A DNA stretch of 6,945 bases from CAYLGY01 sp964383325 (GCA_964383325.1 CAYLGY010000111.1:1-6945), one strand, 5' to 3'; counted from the first letter of the stretch, positions 1 to 6,620 are shown. The notes: generated from the sequence alone by a model not told the origin. Translations and numbers: made by a program.

Positions 1-1
1 C

Positions 2-1324
2 CTAATACAAAAGGCGCACGCCGAAGAGCGTGATTGCCGGGAAGGCGAGCAAAATGCCGATCCGCACGAAGTCCGACAGCACGAAGGGCAGCACGCCGCG
101 ATAGGTCTGCGCGATCGGAATGTCGCTTGCCATGGACTGGATGATGAAGAGATTCATGCCGACGGGCGGCGTGATCAGCCCCAGTTCGACGACGATCAGC
201 ACCAATATTCCGAACCAGAGGGCAAACTCCTCGGTCGGCATGCCGAAATCGAGGCCGGCCATGACCGGAAAGACGATCGGCACGGTAAGGATGATCATCG
301 ACAGGCTTTCCATGACGCAACCCAGCAGCAGGTAGAAGACCAGCACGATCGCCAGCACCAGCCAGGGGCTGAGTCCGCTTTCGATCACGAAGCGCGCCGT
401 CTCCTGCGGCAATTGGGTCAACGCCAGAAAAGCATTGTAGACCGCGGCGCCCAGCAGAATGAGGAAGATCATTGCGGTGGAGGAGGCGGTGGCAAGGATT
501 GCCTCGCTGAGGCTGGCGCGCGTCACGCCGCCCTTGCCGAGGGCGACGAGCGCGGTCCCCGCCGCACCGATCGCGGCAGCTTCGGTCGGCGTGAAGATGC
601 CGAGATAGATGCCGCCGACCACCAGGAGGAAAATGGCCAGGACCGGCCAGATCGCTGCCAGGGCGCCGATGCGCTCGCGATAGGGCTGGCGCGGCCGCCG
701 CGTTTCCGATCCCGGATAGAGGCGTACATGGATCGAGATCGCGGCCATGTAGCCGGCCGCCGCCATCAGGCCGGGAATCAGCGCGGCGACGAACAGCTTG
801 GCGATGTTCTGTTCCGTCAGCAGCGCATAGATCACCAGCACCACCGAGGGTGGAATCAGGATGCCGAGCGTCCCACCCGCCACGAGCGTGCCGCTGGCGA
901 GCGCGTCCGAATAGCCCTGGCGGCGCAATTGCGGCAACACCACCTGCCCCATGGTCGCGGCCGTTGCCAGGGAGGAGCCGCAAATCGCGCCAAAGCCGGC
1001 CGAGGCGCCGATCGCCGCCATGGCGACGCCGCCACGGCGATGGCCGAGCCAGCTTTCGGCGGCGTGAAACAGGGATGCGGACATGCCGCCGAGCGTGGCG
1101 AACTGCCCCATCAGCAGGAAGAGCGGCACGATCGACAGGGAATGGTTCGAGAATGTGCCGAATGGCAGGCTCTTCATCTGCGCGAGGATCATTGCGGGCG
1201 TGCCGTGCACCAGTACGCTCCCGGCGAGCCCGACCCCCAGCATTGCCACGCCGATCGGGATGCGCAGGAAGATCAGCGCGATGAGCAGCGGGAACGACCA
1301 CAACCCGATTTCCAGATTGCTCAT
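2..1324 (-). CDS. dctM: TRAP transporter large permease subunit (DctM family)
   Basis: This is a complete 440-residue protein, the usual length for DctM. It is the large membrane subunit of a tripartite ATP-independent periplasmic transporter, which couples uptake of an organic acid or similar solute to a sodium or proton gradient. The sequence is almost wholly hydrophobic, with about a dozen membrane segments. It carries family hallmarks: GTLGILIPPS (about 151-160), FTPTEAAAIGA (about 244-254) and ELGLITPPVGMN (about 380-391). The ATG at 1324-1322 was chosen because the open frame further upstream is the antisense-free overlap with dctQ and has no membrane character, and because ATG overlaps the dctQ TGA as ATGA, a sign of translational coupling. 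The stop TAG is at positions 4-2, so the gene is intact. The substrate cannot be read from this subunit. The solute-binding partner would lie beyond the left edge or elsewhere in the genome. Confidence 0.95.
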   Translation of the reverse strand: MSNLEIGLWSFPLLIALIFLRIPIGVAMLGVGLAGSVLVHGTPAMILAQMKSLPFGTFSNHSLSIVPLFLLMGQFATLGGMSASLFHAAESWLGHRRGGVAMAAIGASAGFGAICGSSLATAATMGQVVLPQLRRQGYSDALASGTLVAGGTLGILIPPSVVLVIYALLTEQNIAKLFVAALIPGLMAAAGYMAAISIHVRLYPGSETRRPRQPYRERIGALAAIWPVLAIFLLVVGGIYLGIFTPTEAAAIGAAGTALVALGKGGVTRASLSEAILATASSTAMIFLILLGAAVYNAFLALTQLPQETARFVIESGLSPWLVLAIVLVFYLLLGCVMESLSMIILTVPIVFPVMAGLDFGMPTEEFALWFGILVLIVVELGLITPPVGMNLFIIQSMASDIPIAQTYRGVLPFVLSDFVRIGILLAFPAITLFGVRLLY

Positions 1325-1824
1325 CCGTCCTGCTCCGCGCCGGCAAGGGTTTCGAAGAGGCACCAGGCCGAGACGATCACGAAGATCGCCGCGCCGGACA
1401 TGGCGGCGCCGTAGGCCCACCAGAGCGGGATCTCGAGGAGATAGGTCGTGTCTCCATAGGCGCGCTTGTCGAGCATGCCGAGCCAGAGACGCCAGGCGAT
1501 CAGGAGTGCAATGCCGAGCACGAGCGCGTCGGAAAAAATGGCCAGCAGCCGGCGAGTACCGGCGCCGAAACGATGATACAGAAGGTCTACCGATGCGTGG
1601 GCGCGTTGCAGGTGGCACCAGGGCAGGAAGGAGAAGATGGCAAAGCCCATGCCAATTTCGACCAGCTCGAAATCCCCGGCCACCGGCGCAAGGCCGAGGA
1701 AGGTCAGTGAGCGTCCGCCGACGCTGATGACCGTCAGGAATACCAGGCCGATCAGGACGATGCCACCTGAAACCGCAGCGAGACGCGCCAGGAAATAGAC
1801 ACTGCGTTCAATCACTTGCAGCAA
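1321..1824 (-). CDS. dctQ: TRAP transporter small permease subunit (DctQ family)
   Basis: This 167-residue protein is the small membrane subunit of the same TRAP transporter; it pairs with DctM in the inner membrane. It has four hydrophobic segments (about 13-35, 50-68, 90-113 and 132-158). The loop after the second segment, with RAHASVDLLYHR, matches the conserved DctQ region that precedes the third helix. The start is a TTG at 1824-1822, preceded at 5 nt by GAAGAG as a possible ribosome binding site. An in-frame TGA lies only a few codons upstream, so no ATG is available; GTG at 1815 is the only other common start. The gene overlaps dctM by 4 bp (ATGA). Oddly, its start codon lies inside an 11-bp sequence that is repeated at 1984-1994. 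No dctP is found upstream; the gene pair next to it is of foreign-looking composition. Confidence 0.92.
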   Translation of the reverse strand: MLQVIERSVYFLARLAAVSGGIVLIGLVFLTVISVGGRSLTFLGLAPVAGDFELVEIGMGFAIFSFLPWCHLQRAHASVDLLYHRFGAGTRRLLAIFSDALVLGIALLIAWRLWLGMLDKRAYGDTTYLLEIPLWWAYGAAMSGAAIFVIVSAWCLFETLAGAEQDG

Positions 1825-1994
1825 CCGTACTCTTCAACCGGAATCGCGCCATGGACTGCGACGGCTGCCAGTCTTAGAAGATTTGCAGCGAGATGGAAAT
1901 GCGCAACGCGGGCTCGGTCAGCCGCAGGGTGATTTCGGCGCACCCACCCGGCTTTTGTACCCCATCCGGCTGTACCCGTTAGTGCAACCGTACT
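1821..1994. repeat. 11-bp direct repeat at the distal cassette edge
   Basis: The sequence GCAACCGTACT occurs at 1821-1831 and again at 1984-1994, 163 bp apart. The left copy covers the TTG start of dctQ. The right copy ends at codon 180 of the immunity-like gene, which is also about where GC content rises from roughly 47% to over 60%. An 11-bp match is short enough to arise by chance somewhere in a 7-kb window, so only its position makes it notable. It could be a scar of recombination or target duplication. Confidence 0.4.
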
Positions 1995-2523
1995 GTTTGC
2001 CATGATCTTCCTTCGTCAGGCAGGGACCGACCAGCCATTCCTCATTCTTCAGATCCGGATTGTCGAAGTTGCGGTCGGCGCATACGTCCCAGCCATCCTT
2101 GTTCATGCCGGGGGAATAGGAATAGAGCCATTGAGGCCGCAGACTGGAAAGAAAATAACCGCCACATTGAGGCATGGAGAAAGGTTCTTCATCCGGAAAC
2201 TCTGTTCCCGGCACCGGGGAAGTGGAATCGATGTTGAAGAGCCCATGCGGAATCACCTCAACTTGCTGGTCATCAAAACAGATATGAGTTATGCCACGCG
2301 CCAGCAATGTTTTCCTGTCGGGAGCATAAAGATCATGACGCCCGTTAAGGAGATCGGATGAATCGAATTCCAATTTGACAACCATGCCGTTTGGCAATTC
2401 GATTGTCTGTGAAAACATAATCATAAGAAGTATTGAAAGTACCGAAATACAAAATAGAATGATGGTAGTTATGGTGTAGGATATTACCCGGAAAATCCAG
2501 AACAGGATACGAAATATAACCAT
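1918..2523 (-). CDS. membrane-anchored Cys-rich protein, candidate immunity protein
   Basis: I do not recognise a family. The 201-residue protein opens with a long hydrophobic stretch (about 3-37, with Arg5 and Arg12), either one long signal anchor or a tight hairpin. A soluble domain of about 160 residues follows, rich in Trp, Pro and Asp. That domain has six cysteines (82, 120, 148, 168, 180, 200), an even number that suggests disulfides and so a periplasmic location. The ATG at 2523 has GGAG 7 nt upstream and lies 3 bp after the stop of the toxin-like gene, so the two are surely co-transcribed. By position and topology it is a candidate immunity protein for its neighbour; this is inference. 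GC is about 47% up to codon 180, then over 60% for the last 20 or so codons, so the C-terminus may be a read-through into flanking DNA rather than the ancestral end. Confidence 0.7.
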   Translation of the reverse strand: MVIFRILFWIFRVISYTITTIILFCISVLSILLMIMFSQTIELPNGMVVKLEFDSSDLLNGRHDLYAPDRKTLLARGITHICFDDQQVEVIPHGLFNIDSTSPVPGTEFPDEEPFSMPQCGGYFLSSLRPQWLYSYSPGMNKDGWDVCADRNFDNPDLKNEEWLVGPCLTKEDHGKQYGCTNGYSRMGYKSRVGAPKSPCG

Positions 2524-2526
2524 GGT

Positions 2527-3378
2527 TCATCTCCAATCTCTGAATCCGATATATTTCGGCGCTTTCTTCCAATTCGAATGATACCGGCTTTCAGCATGAT
2601 CGGCGTGAGCCATGGCTGAGAGACGCCCCAGCCATTTTCCTGAAATTCGATAGGGTACAGCAAAAGGGAGGTTGAACTTGCCCAATCCTAACTTGTCGCC
2701 ATCCAGCGGATCCTCGAATATATCCGAAAATTCGAATAGTAATTCTGCCTCTACGGCAATCATTTCTGAACTCATGGCGGAATATCCCTTTACCCATACC
2801 TGAACCACACCACCGCCATGTGAGAATTGCACGAAGTGAAAACTGTAATTGTTCTCTATGAGACACTGGAAACGGTTTCTGGGATGTTCCCGCGCAAATC
2901 GAACGATCTGACCTGGCAATCTGCTGAAAGCTCCTTGAGCATATGCATAGTGTTCTGCTATTTCCTGCAGATGGCCAATTTCCCGTAATTCTATCGGATT
3001 TCCATTTCCACTGTAATAATGCTTCACGAAATCAGAATTGCCCCATCTTCTCGCGGACGAAGACAGGTCGGATGTGATCATGATTTCGGCAAATTCGGTT
3101 TTGCCTGGTACATAAGGTTCCGCCGTGCAACGGCAGTTGCGCATCTGGCCGGGGTGTCCGGTCGGCGGCGGATCTTTCCAGGCGAAAATCCTGCCTTCAT
3201 TGGCGGCATGCGCGGCCCGCACCTTCCTGTCGCCCCGCGTTCGCCAGACATAATGACTCGTGTGCCCATCCAGCGCGGAGCGGTGTTCGAGCAGCGCAAT
3301 GGATCGCCCGCTGCGCAGATATACGGAGAATCCATGCCGGTACGCGGAGGTATGGCGCAATAGGGCTGGGTCTGCCAC
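2527..3378 (-). CDS. MuF-motif protein with unknown C-terminal domain, candidate polymorphic toxin
   Basis: This 283-residue protein has two parts. Residues 43-89 carry the cysteine/histidine motif of phage Mu F / SPP1 gp7-like minor head proteins: YVWRTRGD (43-50), R54 and H57, NEGRIFAW (60-67), then PP, GHPG (74-77), CRC (82-84) and AEPY (86-89). Only this short motif is present, not the full head-morphogenesis domain. Residues 93-283 form a separate domain I cannot assign, with conserved-looking patches HYYSGNGNPIELREIGHL (120-137), LPGQI (154-158), DPLD (223-226) and PYRISGKWLG (242-251); no membrane segment or signal peptide is seen. The DNA for residues 1-88 is about 65% GC and for the rest about 47%, a sharp change at the domain boundary. 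The start is GTG at 3378, with AGGAGG 7 nt upstream. MuF domains fused to swapped toxin domains are a known class of phage-borne polymorphic toxins; the toxin role here is inferred from architecture. Confidence 0.75.
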   Translation of the reverse strand: MADPALLRHTSAYRHGFSVYLRSGRSIALLEHRSALDGHTSHYVWRTRGDRKVRAAHAANEGRIFAWKDPPPTGHPGQMRNCRCTAEPYVPGKTEFAEIMITSDLSSSARRWGNSDFVKHYYSGNGNPIELREIGHLQEIAEHYAYAQGAFSRLPGQIVRFAREHPRNRFQCLIENNYSFHFVQFSHGGGVVQVWVKGYSAMSSEMIAVEAELLFEFSDIFEDPLDGDKLGLGKFNLPFAVPYRISGKWLGRLSAMAHADHAESRYHSNWKKAPKYIGFRDWR

Positions 3379-3385
3379 GGGTTGG

Positions 3386-3391
3386 CCTCCT
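3386..3391 (-). promoter_or_regulatory. strong ribosome binding site of the MuF-motif gene
   Basis: AGGAGG on the minus strand lies 7 nt before the GTG at 3378-3376. It is a perfect Shine-Dalgarno core and is what decides the GTG start, since no ATG is suitably placed. Its first bases overlap the 3' arm of a hairpin (3389-3432). Confidence 0.8.
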
Positions 3392-3432
3392 TATCCCGAT
3401 GCGCGATCGTCGCGCTGGAGTTCAGGATAAGG
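3389..3432 (-). promoter_or_regulatory. two-tier hairpin in the leader of the MuF-motif gene
   Basis: Read on the minus strand, CCTTATCC (3432-3425) pairs perfectly with GGATAAGG (3396-3389). Between them, GCGCGA (3415-3410) pairs perfectly with TCGCGC (3406-3401) around a 3-nt loop. If transcribed, this would be an 8-bp outer stem and a 6-bp inner stem whose 3' arm runs into the AGGAGG ribosome binding site (3391-3386). It could limit translation of the toxin-like gene. The alternative is that the outer 5' arm is part of a promoter (TTGTCC, 18 bp, TTATCC), in which case the full stem would not be transcribed. Confidence 0.45.
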
Positions 3433-3444
3433 CCGTATGGCGCA

Positions 3445-3465
3445 CGGGGGACAAGTTCGCCCCCG
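3445..3465 (-). repeat. GC-rich inverted repeat downstream of gdhA
   Basis: CGGGGG (3445-3450) and CCCCCG (3460-3465) form a perfect 6-bp stem with a 9-nt loop, about 65 bp past the gdhA stop. There is no T-run after it on the minus strand, so it is not a convincing intrinsic terminator; it may still slow or end gdhA transcription. No other terminator is visible in the 150-bp gap between gdhA and the MuF-motif gene. Confidence 0.3.
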
Positions 3466-3528
3466 GAACGGATCAACGGATTGAAATTGCAGGGCGCGCC
3501 TTCCGCAGCGTCCGGATTCTTTCCCCGC

Positions 3529-4878
3529 TCAGATCACGCCGAGGGCGCGCATCGCCTCCGCGACCCGGACAAATCCGGCGATATTGGCGCCCAGCACATA
3601 ATCGCCCGGCGCGCCGAATTCCTCTGCGGTCGCGGCGCAGACATCGTGAATGTTGCGCATGATCGTCGCGAGCCGCGCCTCGGTCTGCTCGAAGGTCCAG
3701 CTGTCGCGCGAGGCGTTCTGCTGCATCTCCAGCGCCGACGTCGCCACGCCGCCGGCATTGGCAGCCTTGGCCGGCCCGAACAGCACGCCCGCTTCCTGGA
3801 AGATCCGCACCGCTTCCGGCGTGCAGGGCATGTTCGCCCCCTCGCCCACGGCAATGACGCCATTGCGCACCAGCATCCGGGCATCGCGGCCGGTCAGCTC
3901 GTTCTGGGTCGCGGACGGCATGGCGACCTCACAGGGCACTTCCCAGATCGAGCCCTTCTCGATGTAATGCGCGCCGGCGCCCTTCATGCGGGCATATTCG
4001 GAAATGCGGCCGCGCCGGACTTCCTTGATCTCCTTGACCAGCGCCAGATCGATCCCGTTCTCGTCAACCACATAGCCATTGGAATCGGAACATGCGACGA
4101 TGCGGCCGCCGAAGGCGAGCACCTTTTCCATCGTGTAGATGGCGACATTGCCCGATCCCGAAACCACGCAGCGCTTGCCCTCGAAATCCTGGCCGGCGGT
4201 CTTCAGCATGCTGTCGACGAAATAGGTGGCGCCATAGCCGGTCGCTTCGGTACGAGCGCGCGAGCCGCCATAGATCAGGGACTTGCCGGTAAAGACGCCC
4301 GCCTCGTAGCGGTTGGTCAGGCGCTTGTACTGGCCGAACATGTAGCCGATTTCGCGCCGCCCGACCCCGATATCGCCGGCAGGAACATCGGTATATTCGC
4401 CGATGTGGCGATGGAGCTCGGTCATGAAGGACTGGCAGAAGCGCATGACCTCGCCGTCCGATCGACCACGCGGATTGAAATCCGAGCCGCCCTTGCCGCC
4501 GCCGATCGGCAGGCCGGTCAGGGCATTCTTGAAGGTCTGTTCGAATCCGAGAAACTTGATGATGCCGATATTGACCGAAGGATGGAAGCGGATGCCGCCC
4601 TTGTAGGGGCCGAGCGCCGAATTGAACTGGACCCGGAAACCGCGATTGATCTGCACCTGGCCCTTGTCGTCCACCCAGGGGATGCGGAAGATGATCTGGC
4701 GCTCGGGCTCGCAGATGCGTTCGATCAGCGCATCGTCGAGATAGTCGGGATTCTTGGCGATGACGCGGCCGAGGCTTTCCAGCACCTCACGAGCCGCCTG
4801 GTGAAATTCGGGTTCACCCGCATTGCGTCGGACGACCTCGGCCAGAATGTGTTCGAGCTTCTCATCCAGATGCGGCAA
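3529..4878 (-). CDS. gdhA: NADP-dependent glutamate dehydrogenase
   Basis: This is a complete 449-residue enzyme, close to the roughly 447 residues of the E. coli GdhA type. It makes L-glutamate from 2-oxoglutarate and ammonium using NADPH, as a cytoplasmic hexamer. The substrate domain shows K93 in GPYKGGIRFHP, K117, the catalytic lysine K129 in PIGGGKGGSDFNP (124-136) and the catalytic aspartate D169 in TDVPAGDIGVG (163-173). The cofactor domain has GSGNVA (241-246) in a Rossmann fold, with SDSNG (264-268) at the end of the second strand, which fits the NADP class. Start is TTG at 4878: an in-frame TAG lies 5 codons upstream and AGGAGTAGGGAG supplies the ribosome binding site at 8 nt. It is divergent from the regulator gene and leads into the toxin-like cassette on the same strand. 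A single-gene unit is likely. Confidence 0.97.
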   Translation of the reverse strand: MPHLDEKLEHILAEVVRRNAGEPEFHQAAREVLESLGRVIAKNPDYLDDALIERICEPERQIIFRIPWVDDKGQVQINRGFRVQFNSALGPYKGGIRFHPSVNIGIIKFLGFEQTFKNALTGLPIGGGKGGSDFNPRGRSDGEVMRFCQSFMTELHRHIGEYTDVPAGDIGVGRREIGYMFGQYKRLTNRYEAGVFTGKSLIYGGSRARTEATGYGATYFVDSMLKTAGQDFEGKRCVVSGSGNVAIYTMEKVLAFGGRIVACSDSNGYVVDENGIDLALVKEIKEVRRGRISEYARMKGAGAHYIEKGSIWEVPCEVAMPSATQNELTGRDARMLVRNGVIAVGEGANMPCTPEAVRIFQEAGVLFGPAKAANAGGVATSALEMQQNASRDSWTFEQTEARLATIMRNIHDVCAATAEEFGAPGDYVLGANIAGFVRVAEAMRALGVI

Positions 4879-4974
4879 GATCGGTACTCCCTACTCCTGT
4901 GGGCGCGCGCCGGCCGGCTCCGCCAGGCGGGCGGAAGGGCCGTCGCGCATAGTTCACGGAACGCTAATCCGTCC

Positions 4975-5003
4975 GTTTGCGCGTTCGGAGGGGGCCTTGT
5001 CAA
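4975..5003 (-). promoter_or_regulatory. possible gdhA promoter
   Basis: A perfect -35-like TTGACA (5003-4998) is followed after 17 bp by GCAAAC (4980-4975), a poor -10. The gap to the gdhA start is about 96 nt. The -35 is the only strong match on this strand of the 259-bp divergent region (4879-5137); the -10 is weak, so the call is tentative. Confidence 0.3.
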
Positions 5004-5101
5004 ACCAAAATGGCGGCTTGCGGCATGCGTCACCTGATCGCAGGAATCGGGACAGGGCGGGTAATGCCGCCAATAACCGCAGTGGTGCCGAGAACATTTC
5101 G

Positions 5102-5145
5102 ATTGTCAATTGACCTGATTTGGGCTCCTTATGGGCCATGACAAT
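5102..5145 (+). promoter_or_regulatory. candidate autoregulatory operator of the MocR gene
   Basis: ATTGTCA (5102-5108) runs straight into ATTGACCTGAT (5109-5119); together they contain the perfect 10-bp palindrome GTCAATTGAC (5105-5114). A further copy in inverse orientation, ATTGTCATG on the minus strand, lies at 5145-5137 over the start codon of the regulator gene. The same element occurs twice upstream of the ehuA-like gene (6544-6554 and 6566-6576). MocR regulators usually bind repeated half-sites near their own promoter, so self-control is the natural reading. Confidence 0.5.
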
Positions 5146-6523
5146 CTGGCGCCCCGATCCCGCACGATTCTCCCGTCCTGCCTATCTGTCGCTTGCCGAC
5201 CAGATCGCCGAGGCCATCCGCCAGGGACTGCTGCCGAATGGAACCCGGCTTCCCACCCACCGGCGCATGGCCGAGGATCTCGGCCTGTCGGTGCAGACGA
5301 TCAGCCGTGCCTATGACGAGCTGATCCGCCGCGGCCTCGTTTCCGGCGAAGTCGGGCGGGGCACGTTCGTGCGCAGCGCCAGTCCCGATCCGGATCCGCC
5401 CTATCTGCCGGAAAGGCTCGGCGAGATCATCGACCTCTCGATCCTGAAGCCGGTCTGCGAGCCCATGCATCTGGAGCGCATGAAGCAGGCGCTCGCCTGG
5501 CTGTCCGAATCGCTGCCGGCCAGTTCCGCATTGTCCTTCCGGCCGAATGTGGTGCTGCCGCGCCACCGCGCCGTCGCGGTGAACTGGCTGGAGCTTTGCG
5601 GACTTGAAGTCTCGCCGCAGAACATCTCCATCACCAATGGGGCGAGTTCCGGAATGACCGTGGCGCTGATGTGCGTCGCGCCGCCCGGCTCCACCGTGGC
5701 GGCGGAAGCCATCGGCCATCACACGCTCATTCCGCTCGCGCGCTATCTCGGCTTCAATCTGGAGGGCCTGCCGACCGATCGCGAGGGGCTGATCCCGGAG
5801 GCGCTGGACCAGGCCTGCCGGCGCGGCAAGATCGACGCCGCTTTCCTGCAACCCTCGGTCATCAATCCGCATGCGACCCTGATGGGCGAGGAGCGTCGCC
5901 GCCAGATCGCGGAGATCGCCCGCCGCCACGACATTGCGCTGATCGAGAACGACGTTCTCGGCCCGCTGATCGAGACGAGGGCGCCGCCCCTCGCCCGGTT
6001 CGCGCCCGAGCGGACCCTCTATGTGACCAGCTTCACCAAGATCACCCTGCCGGGCCTGCGCATTGGCTATCTGGCCCTGCCGGATCGCTATGTCGCGGCG
6101 GCGGCCAACCGGCATCTCGTCACGAACTGGATGGCGACGCCGATCCTGGCCGAAATCGCTTCCCGATGGGTAACGGATGGCACGGCAATGGAGCTGGTGC
6201 GCTGGCAGCGCAACGTCCTGGAGCGGCGCCAGCAGGTCGCGGCCGAGATCTTCGCCGAAATCGACATCCACGCCCACCCGCAGGCGCTGCATGTCTGGAT
6301 CGAGTTGCCGCCGGACCGCAAGGAAGAGAGCTTCGTCGCGCAGGCCCGGCTGCAGGGCGTGGCCATCGCGCCGGGAACCTCGTTCCGGATCGCGCCCGAC
6401 ATGGATCGGCCGGCCGTGCGAATCTCTCTCGGCTCGACGACGGAGGAGGATCTGCGGGTCGGACTCGGCATTGTCTACAAATTGTTGCAGGGGACGCCCG
6501 AGCACCTGTTGCTTGCCATCTGA
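5138..6523 (+). CDS. enuR: MocR-family transcriptional regulator, probable EnuR/EhuR (ectoine catabolism)
   Basis: This 461-residue protein combines a GntR-type winged helix (about 15-80, with LPTHRRMAEDLGLSVQTISR and GLVSGEVGRGTFV) with a fold-type I aminotransferase domain (about 100-455). The PLP-binding lysine is K301 in SFTKITLPGLRIGYL; D272 in the END motif and R308 are other expected cofactor or substrate contacts. MocR proteins use PLP for ligand sensing, not catalysis. EnuR of Ruegeria pomeroyi senses ectoine breakdown products through a lysine reported at position 302, close to K301 here. The next gene reads as ehuA, which supports the EnuR/EhuR role. The ATG at 5138 (MTIWRPD, the usual MocR opening) was preferred to an in-frame TTG 18 bp upstream; no strong ribosome binding site is seen. 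Family is certain; the specific orthology is less so. Confidence 0.9.
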   Translation: MTIWRPDPARFSRPAYLSLADQIAEAIRQGLLPNGTRLPTHRRMAEDLGLSVQTISRAYDELIRRGLVSGEVGRGTFVRSASPDPDPPYLPERLGEIIDLSILKPVCEPMHLERMKQALAWLSESLPASSALSFRPNVVLPRHRAVAVNWLELCGLEVSPQNISITNGASSGMTVALMCVAPPGSTVAAEAIGHHTLIPLARYLGFNLEGLPTDREGLIPEALDQACRRGKIDAAFLQPSVINPHATLMGEERRRQIAEIARRHDIALIENDVLGPLIETRAPPLARFAPERTLYVTSFTKITLPGLRIGYLALPDRYVAAAANRHLVTNWMATPILAEIASRWVTDGTAMELVRWQRNVLERRQQVAAEIFAEIDIHAHPQALHVWIELPPDRKEESFVAQARLQGVAIAPGTSFRIAPDMDRPAVRISLGSTTEEDLRVGLGIVYKLLQGTPEHLLLAI

Positions 6524-6533
6524 GCCCTCCCAC

Positions 6534-6576
6534 TTGGCCCTAAATTGTCATGATCTAATATTTTGATTGACATGAT
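6534..6576 (+). promoter_or_regulatory. promoter and direct-repeat operator of the ehuA-like gene
   Basis: Two near-identical 11-mers, ATTGTCATGAT (6544-6554) and ATTGACATGAT (6566-6576), are 22 bp apart, about two helical turns, so they face the same side of the DNA. Between them lies TAATAT (6556-6561), a good -10, with TTGGCC (6534-6539) 16 bp upstream as a weak -35. Alternatively TTGACA (6567-6572), inside the second repeat, is a perfect -35 but its best -10 (TACCAT, 6588-6593) is only 15 bp away. In either case a protein on the repeats would touch the promoter. The match to the elements before the MocR gene points to that regulator. Confidence 0.55.
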
Positions 6577-6620
6577 TCGGTTCCATGTACCATCGTCGGC
6601 CTGTAACGGGGCGGAGGCGA

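Noticed and set aside
413..1414. A 333-codon plus-strand open frame opposite dctM
   Set aside because: It is a hydrophilic antisense frame of a membrane protein gene with no family signature.
1325..1618. N-terminal extension of dctM to a 538-residue protein
   Set aside because: The extra residues are Arg-rich, lie wholly inside dctQ in another frame and match nothing; the ATGA overlap marks the true start.
1812..2003. A 63-codon minus-strand frame bridging the immunity-like gene and dctQ
   Set aside because: It overlaps both neighbours, has no ribosome binding site or domain, and is best seen as a chance frame in the junction region.
3078..3476. A 132-codon minus-strand frame overlapping the start of the MuF-motif gene
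   Set aside because: It runs in another frame over the MuF motif; the AGGAGG and the conserved GHPG/CRC motif belong to the GTG-started frame.
3382..5037. A 551-codon open frame on the plus strand opposite gdhA
   Set aside because: It is the antisense shadow of a GC-rich, strongly conserved enzyme gene. Its product is low-complexity, without recognisable motifs, and it crosses gdhA and part of the intergenic region.
5129..6505. A 458-codon open frame on the minus strand opposite the MocR gene
   Set aside because: The translation is rich in Arg, Gly and Asp with no domain, as expected for an antisense frame of a GC-rich gene. The plus-strand frame has clear winged-helix and PLP motifs.
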